NCBI GenBank assembly: GCA_964519985.1
Contig: CAZFMF010000037.1
Span: 1 to 31,818 of the forward strand
DNA length: 31,818 bases
Source: JAIEOG01 sp964519985
Lineage (GTDB): Bacteria; Bdellovibrionota; FAC87; UBA2466
Reading direction: 5' to 3'
In this document: positions 31,572-31,818 of the stretch, one piece after another
Layout: every line of letters begins with the position of its first letter
How positions within the stretch are numbered: the first letter of the stretch is position 1
The notes under the pieces: model-generated
What the model saw: only the letters and a program-made list of their open reading frames with translations
The model's database searches: none
What the model was told of the DNA's origin: nothing
Translations under genes and position numbers: made by a program

Positions 31572-31660
31572 TGTCATTGGCGCACCCTCCATGTCATTGC
31601 GACCAAAGCCGCTGACATTGCGGACCTCCATGTCATTGCGAACGAAGTGAAGCAATCTGG
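31572..31660. repeat. four short direct repeats, REP-like
   Basis: The unit TGTCATTGSG occurs at 31572, 31592, 31613 (as TGACATTGCG) and 31631, spaced 20, 21 and 18 bp. The last copy continues as TGTCATTGCGAACGAAGTGA followed by AGCAATCTGG. This is close to a dispersed intergenic repeat (GTCATTGCGAgcGAAgcGAAGCAATC) I recall from many bacterial genomes. ATTGC (31635-31639) and GCAAT (31652-31656) can pair into a hairpin. Confidence 0.7.
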
Positions 31661-31672
31661 ACATAAATAGCC

Positions 31673-31716
31673 CCCGCCGCCCCGCGCGCCCGGGCGAAGT
31701 CTGCCCGGGCGGCGGG
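31673..31716. terminator. very GC-rich hairpin, possible terminator or REP element
   Basis: GCCCGGGC (31688-31695) and GCCCGGGC (31703-31710) pair around the loop GAAGTCT. CCCGCCG (31673-31679) and CGGCGGG (31710-31716) extend it with an unpaired bulge on one side. It lies just after the stop of the partial minus-strand gene. No proper T-tract follows, so a repeat element is an alternative. Confidence 0.5.
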
Positions 31717-31731
31717 TCGAGTAAGACTGAG

Positions 31732-31818
31732 TTATTCGAGCGAGGCGAAATAACCGCGCTGACTTTCAGCTCGAGGCGCCAAGAGCGCGGGAACGTTTTC
31801 GGGGTGGCGGCCCTTTCG
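31732..31818 (-). CDS. C-terminal end of a protein, gene continues beyond the window
   Basis: A minus-strand frame is open from the right edge to TAA at 31732-31734, giving 28 residues that end in RGYFASLE. Codon use (mostly G/C in third position) resembles the other genes, and a hairpin follows the stop. It is too short to name. The length of open frame alone is not significant, so this is a weak call. Confidence 0.35.
   Translation of the reverse strand, partial: RKGRHPENVPALLAPRAESQRGYFASLE

Noticed and set aside
31572..31660. Short direct repeats considered as a CRISPR array
   Set aside because: Units are about 10 bp, imperfect, with spacers of about 10 bp. That is far too short for CRISPR and no cas genes are near.

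Overview
The window looks like a chromosomal stretch of a GC-rich (my rough estimate 55-60%), diderm (Gram-negative type) bacterium. It carries a TonB-dependent outer-membrane receptor, an O-polysaccharide ABC exporter, lipoproteins and many signal peptides. The 14-copy delta-60 repeat lipoprotein with a choice-of-anchor-D-like domain, and the many small secreted proteins I cannot name, suggest a Bdellovibrionota/'Deltaproteobacteria'-type lineage. That placement is inference. No phage, transposase or CRISPR was seen.

Layout. 1-1200: a tRNA-Tyr(GTA), cut by the left edge, and a tRNA-Thr(TGT), both on the minus strand. They are separated by about 1 kb holding an opposite-strand SAM methyltransferase and a gene remnant. 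1307-3040: two unknown secreted proteins. 3041-8103: a minus-strand operon of delta-60 repeat lipoprotein, MBOAT O-acyltransferase and SGNH partner. 8191-9840: a cysteine-rich secreted protein divergent from a Tet-type MFS exporter. 9926-12474: two unknown secreted proteins, convergent. 12543-15608: nth, wzt, wzm (convergent with wzt) and a glutaredoxin. 15586-18908: an RluA-type pseudouridine synthase, a TipAL-type MerR regulator and prfC. 18957-26290: a sugar/polysaccharide block with a DegT aminotransferase, GT2 glycosyltransferase, surface lipoprotein, SDR, glucose-1-phosphate cytidylyltransferase, RmlC-type epimerase and TcaB9-type C-methyltransferase. 26310-31508: a TonB receptor, TonB, MFS and DUF4105-like operon with a palindromic operator candidate. 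31561-31818: short repeats, a GC hairpin and the probable C-terminus of a gene entering from the right.

How the genes work together. Wzt/Wzm export a polysaccharide. The CDP-sugar enzymes, DegT aminotransferase, GT2 and possibly the methyltransferases build or decorate it, and MBOAT/SGNH may O-acylate a surface glycan. The CDP-sugar route appears to make a 3-C-methyl branched deoxy sugar, but its 4,6-dehydratase is not in the window. The TonB block imports an unknown, possibly metal-containing, ligand.

The most interesting general signal is at gene starts. About twelve transcription units have a -10 hexamer, often an extended TGn -10, ending only 6-12 nt before the start codon with no clear Shine-Dalgarno. 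This predicts widespread leaderless or near-leaderless mRNAs. Several convergent pairs also abut or overlap at their stop codons, including wzt/wzm, which share TTAG.
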